From positions 1 to 8,846 of the forward strand of contig JAUWSP010000080.1 of the NCBI GenBank assembly GCA_030610025.1: 8,846 nucleotides of DNA, read 5' to 3'. How positions within the stretch are numbered: the first letter of the stretch is position 1; the number at the start of each line of letters is the position of its first letter. The DNA comes from Acidobacteriota bacterium. Its GTDB lineage: Bacteria > Acidobacteriota > Thermoanaerobaculia > Multivoradales > JAHEKO01. Positions 6,819 through 8,846 of the stretch are shown here, in pieces. A model generated the notes under the pieces. It was not told the origin of the DNA and made no database searches. It was given only the letters and a program-made list of their open reading frames with translations. The translations under genes were made by a program, and so were the position numbers.

Positions 6819-7385
6819 CTAGAACCTGACCATGTAGCCCTTGCCTTCGAGACAGACCGCGAAGGAGTTCTTGAATCCGGTGATCTGTTCCTTGGTGGCT
6901 CGCTGCTGCTGCCCGGCCTGCCGCTCGACCTGCTGGGTGGCCTGGGCCTGGGCCTGCCGGCGGGCCCGGCGGCCGCCGATCAGCCCGGCACCGGCACCCC
7001 AGGCAGCGCCTCGGCCGGGATCGCTGCTGACAATCTGACCGATCAGGGCACCGCCAGCCGCTCCCACCACGGTGCCAGTGGCTCCCGAGCCAGCGCCCGC
7101 TTGTTGCGCCTCTTGTCGGGCCTGGTCGGCCTGCTGACTCTCCTGTTGAGCCTGATGAGACAGATCGAAGGGGTCGACGCCGGTGTTGTTCACTGCCCAT
7201 GTGTAGCAGGCCGCCTCATCACGGCTCTGCTGCTCCGGGGGTTGACCGTCCGCTGGGAAGACATGAATGTTCATGGTGGCAGCCAGTGTTCTCTGTCCAG
7301 TCGGAGTCTCGATCGTGGACTGCGCTACAACTCCGGCACCTAGCGACAAGGCCAGAAGAAGAATGAGGAAGAGTTGTCTTTGCAT
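6819..7385 (-). CDS. Exported glycine-zipper protein with a conserved GQ-QQ-C-WA-TGxDP motif
   Basis: The 188-residue protein starts with a signal peptide (hydrophobic 5-20, probable cleavage after VVAQ). Residues 43-72 carry FPADGQ, EQQ, D56, C60, W63-A64 and TGVDP, a pattern I recall from envelope proteins that include DUF6515 and glycine-zipper families. A Gln/Ala-rich stretch (78-97) leads to a glycine zipper at about 100-139 (GTVVGAAGGALIG, GAAWGAGAGLIGG) with GxxxG spacing. A basic and Gln-rich stretch (140-163) follows, then a C-terminal FAVCLEGKGYMV with Cys178. Cys60 and Cys178 are the only cysteines and could form a disulfide across the zipper hairpin. Glycine zippers usually pack helices in or against the outer membrane. 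No lipobox is seen. The ATG at 7385 follows AAGGGA by 7 bases, 15 bases after the upstream gene. Confidence 0.85.
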   Translation of the reverse strand: MQRQLFLILLLALSLGAGVVAQSTIETPTGQRTLAATMNIHVFPADGQPPEQQSRDEAACYTWAVNNTGVDPFDLSHQAQQESQQADQARQEAQQAGAGSGATGTVVGAAGGALIGQIVSSDPGRGAAWGAGAGLIGGRRARRQAQAQATQQVERQAGQQQRATKEQITGFKNSFAVCLEGKGYMVRF

Positions 7386-7400
7386 TTCGTATCCCTTCTT

Positions 7401-7823
7401 CTAGTCGGATTCCAGCGGCGTGCAGTCGGCGAACCCGGCAAGGACGCTGCCTTGAAGGGCGATGGCGATCGAGGCGAATCCGGTGTCCGCTTCGAGCAGG
7501 ATGCTGAAGGCCTTGCCGTTCTCGGCTCCCTCCAGAGCGATCAGCTGCCCCTCCCTTTCGAAATACTCGATGGGTGTCGTGCGGCTCTCTCCGCTGCCTT
7601 GGGTCGTGGTGAGAGTCTTATCGTCGAAGTTGATGCGGGTGAACCGGGGGATGTTCCATGTCTCGGGTGGTCCCTCGACACAACCGCCGTCGGCGAAGCA
7701 TTCCTTCACCCGCAACGTCGAACAGAGAATCTCGACCTCGCCGGTCACATCATCGGCTGCCGCAGGCAGTGCCAAGAAGGTCGTTGCAAGGGTGAGAAAC
7801 CAGGCAACTGAAAGGTATTTCAT
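7401..7823 (-). CDS. Small secreted four-cysteine protein, function unknown
   Basis: The 140-residue product has a signal peptide (hydrophobic 6-20, likely cleavage after AAA near 21-23). The mature protein has four cysteines, C34, C42 and C48 close together and C134 near the end. This fits two disulfides, one perhaps tying the C-terminus (FADCTP) to the N-terminal cluster. The middle is beta-rich, with WNIPRFTRINFDDKTL (56-71) and SGESRTTPIEYFEREGQL near 77-94. I cannot assign a named family and see no catalytic motif. The ATG at 7823 follows GAGGAG by 6 bases. It is the first of the four small genes after the DUF3604 gene. The 15-base gap to the glycine-zipper gene suggests that the two are co-transcribed. 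Confidence 0.8.
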   Translation of the reverse strand: MKYLSVAWFLTLATTFLALPAAADDVTGEVEILCSTLRVKECFADGGCVEGPPETWNIPRFTRINFDDKTLTTTQGSGESRTTPIEYFEREGQLIALEGAENGKAFSILLEADTGFASIAIALQGSVLAGFADCTPLESD

Positions 7824-7958
7824 GGGAATCTCCTCAGAAACTGATTGGCATTTGAAGCTCCGATTCCAAGAGTCAGAACACGCCCCTGGTCCTTCCCAGC
7901 GAGGCTCCCCGCCGGGTCGCCGCGATCGACGTCCGCCACATGCTTCCCAAACCTACCC
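7824..7958. other. 135-base intergenic gap after the DUF3604 gene
   Basis: Apart from the Shine-Dalgarno of the four-cysteine gene I see no convincing promoter or T-tailed terminator here. The gap is much longer than the others in this group (15, 41 and 68 bases), so the DUF3604 gene may be a separate transcription unit. Confidence 0.4.
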
Positions 7959-8846
7959 CTACGGCGTGTACCAGATCGGCGAGGTGTAGGCGCGATCCTG
8001 GATCGTTGCCGGCACGTTGTCCGGCAGGGGGATCCCGAAGAACGCAGCATCAAACGTGGTCCAACGCGGTGTCGGAATCTCCAGCACACGCACGTAGTAG
8101 AAGGCGTGCTCGGCGGCATCGAAGTTCGGGTCCTGCCAATGAGCGGCCAGCACTGCATCGCCGATGGTGTTGGTGAAGGTCGCCGTCGGGATGTCTACGG
8201 TATTGCCAACCGGCTCTTTGCAGCGACCATCCGCGTCTACAGAGCGACTATCAGAGACGGCCACGTCGTAGATACGCTCGTGCAGCTCACCCTTGCCATC
8301 GAGCCACCCCTTGATGATCTGGACCCGATCGAGATTAGCGCCATCAGGGTCGCGCAGCGCCCGGATCATGAAGCTCGGAGCTCCGCCGGGTGCTCCGGTA
8401 AGAGTGCCACCCATGGGCACGCCGCGCCGATACCCTTCAGCGATGAAATCGGGCCGCACCATATCGTCGGCAGCAAAGTCCCATCCTCCGAACACTCGCA
8501 CCGTGATCCGGGTCCCCGTGGTGGCGTAGACCTCCTTGCGCTTCAACGAGTCGAAGAGCGCCTCTCGCGTGTTCTCCCGCGCCCACACCGCAGTTAGGCC
8601 GGAGGCGACCTCCTGTGAGGTCATGATCCTCAGCGCCGGGTCCTCGGCGGGAATGACCTCTCTGTTGTGCCGTTCCGGCGACGGCTCCGTGTGCGCGTAC
8701 TTGCCGAAGTAGTTCTCCTCGCGCGAGGTGGGCAGCGCGGTGTGGGTGTCGGTGGACGCGCTCATTCCAACCTTGTACGGGTTGACGCCGAGCTCCTTGC
8801 CGAGCTTCAGACCCAGCTTGAGAGCCGAGCGAGCGTACTCGTATCG
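7959..8846 (-). CDS. DUF3604 family protein, partial (C-terminal part)
   Basis: Only the last 295 residues are present; the gene runs off the right edge, and full-length members are usually around 600 residues or more. The visible part begins RYEYARSALKLGLKL, followed by SASTDTHTALP at 29-39. This is the STDxHT segment of DUF3604, whose His and Asp suggest a PHP-like metal-binding site. Further family features are NYFGKY, TSQEVASGLTAVWA, REALFDSLKRKEVYATTGTR, and the C-terminal end YTSPIWYTP, so the C-terminus is complete. The Met at 8765 lies inside the conserved motif and is not the start. The substrate is unknown; hydrolase-like activity is an inference from fold similarity. Any signal peptide would be outside the window. 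It lies upstream of, and in the same direction as, the four small genes. Confidence 0.93.
   Translation of the reverse strand, partial: RYEYARSALKLGLKLGKELGVNPYKVGMSASTDTHTALPTSREENYFGKYAHTEPSPERHNREVIPAEDPALRIMTSQEVASGLTAVWARENTREALFDSLKRKEVYATTGTRITVRVFGGWDFAADDMVRPDFIAEGYRRGVPMGGTLTGAPGGAPSFMIRALRDPDGANLDRVQIIKGWLDGKGELHERIYDVAVSDSRSVDADGRCKEPVGNTVDIPTATFTNTIGDAVLAAHWQDPNFDAAEHAFYYVRVLEIPTPRWTTFDAAFFGIPLPDNVPATIQDRAYTSPIWYTP

Noticed and set aside
6778..7200. In-frame upstream extension of the DUF4345-like protein
   Set aside because: It is the shadow of the glycine-zipper gene, which itself has a signal peptide and conserved motifs.
8763..8765. ATG at 8765 as the start of the DUF3604 gene
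   Set aside because: The frame continues to the window edge with family-typical sequence directly before this Met, so the gene is truncated by the window.

Overview
The window is about 62% GC and densely coded. It holds two minus-strand gene groups separated by one plus-strand gene. No ribosomal RNA, tRNA, insertion sequence or CRISPR array is visible, so taxonomy must be guessed from the proteins. A FadN-type beta-oxidation protein, a DUF3604 protein and several small secreted families suggest a free-living, high-GC, Gram-negative bacterium that uses fatty acids. Acidobacteriota or Myxococcota/Deltaproteobacteria-like lineages seem the best guesses, with low confidence.

Region 1 (1-4706, minus strand) is a compact three-gene fatty acid beta-oxidation operon. 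Transcription order is acyl-CoA dehydrogenase (fadE-like), thiolase (fadA-like), then a fused 3-hydroxyacyl-CoA dehydrogenase/enoyl-CoA hydratase (fadN-like). The last gene runs off the left edge. Gaps are 11 and 2 bases, and each gene has its own Shine-Dalgarno sequence. Together the three products cover all four reactions of one beta-oxidation turn: FadE makes the enoyl-CoA, FadN hydrates it and oxidises the hydroxyacyl-CoA, and FadA cleaves off acetyl-CoA. The gene set matches Bacillus subtilis fadNAE, but the order is E-A-N.

Region 2 (4707-5698) starts with a 267-base divergent promoter region. In it, candidate promoters for the fad operon and for the plus-strand gene overlap at the same TATA-like bases. 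The plus-strand gene encodes a small stand-alone protein with two CBS domains, possibly an adenylate-sensing regulator. Directly after its stop codon are two abutting G-quadruplex-type motifs on opposite strands, followed by an 11-bp inverted repeat, all in a convergent intergenic region.

Region 3 (5699-8846, minus strand) is a co-directional set transcribed right to left. It begins with the C-terminal part of a DUF3604 protein. After a 135-base gap come four small, mostly exported or membrane proteins: a four-cysteine secreted protein, a glycine-zipper envelope protein, a DUF4345-like four-helix membrane protein and a 200-residue secreted protein of an unnamed family. Their functions are unknown. 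This cluster is the least understood part of the window and the best candidate for something undescribed, but nothing in the sequence proves that its genes act together.
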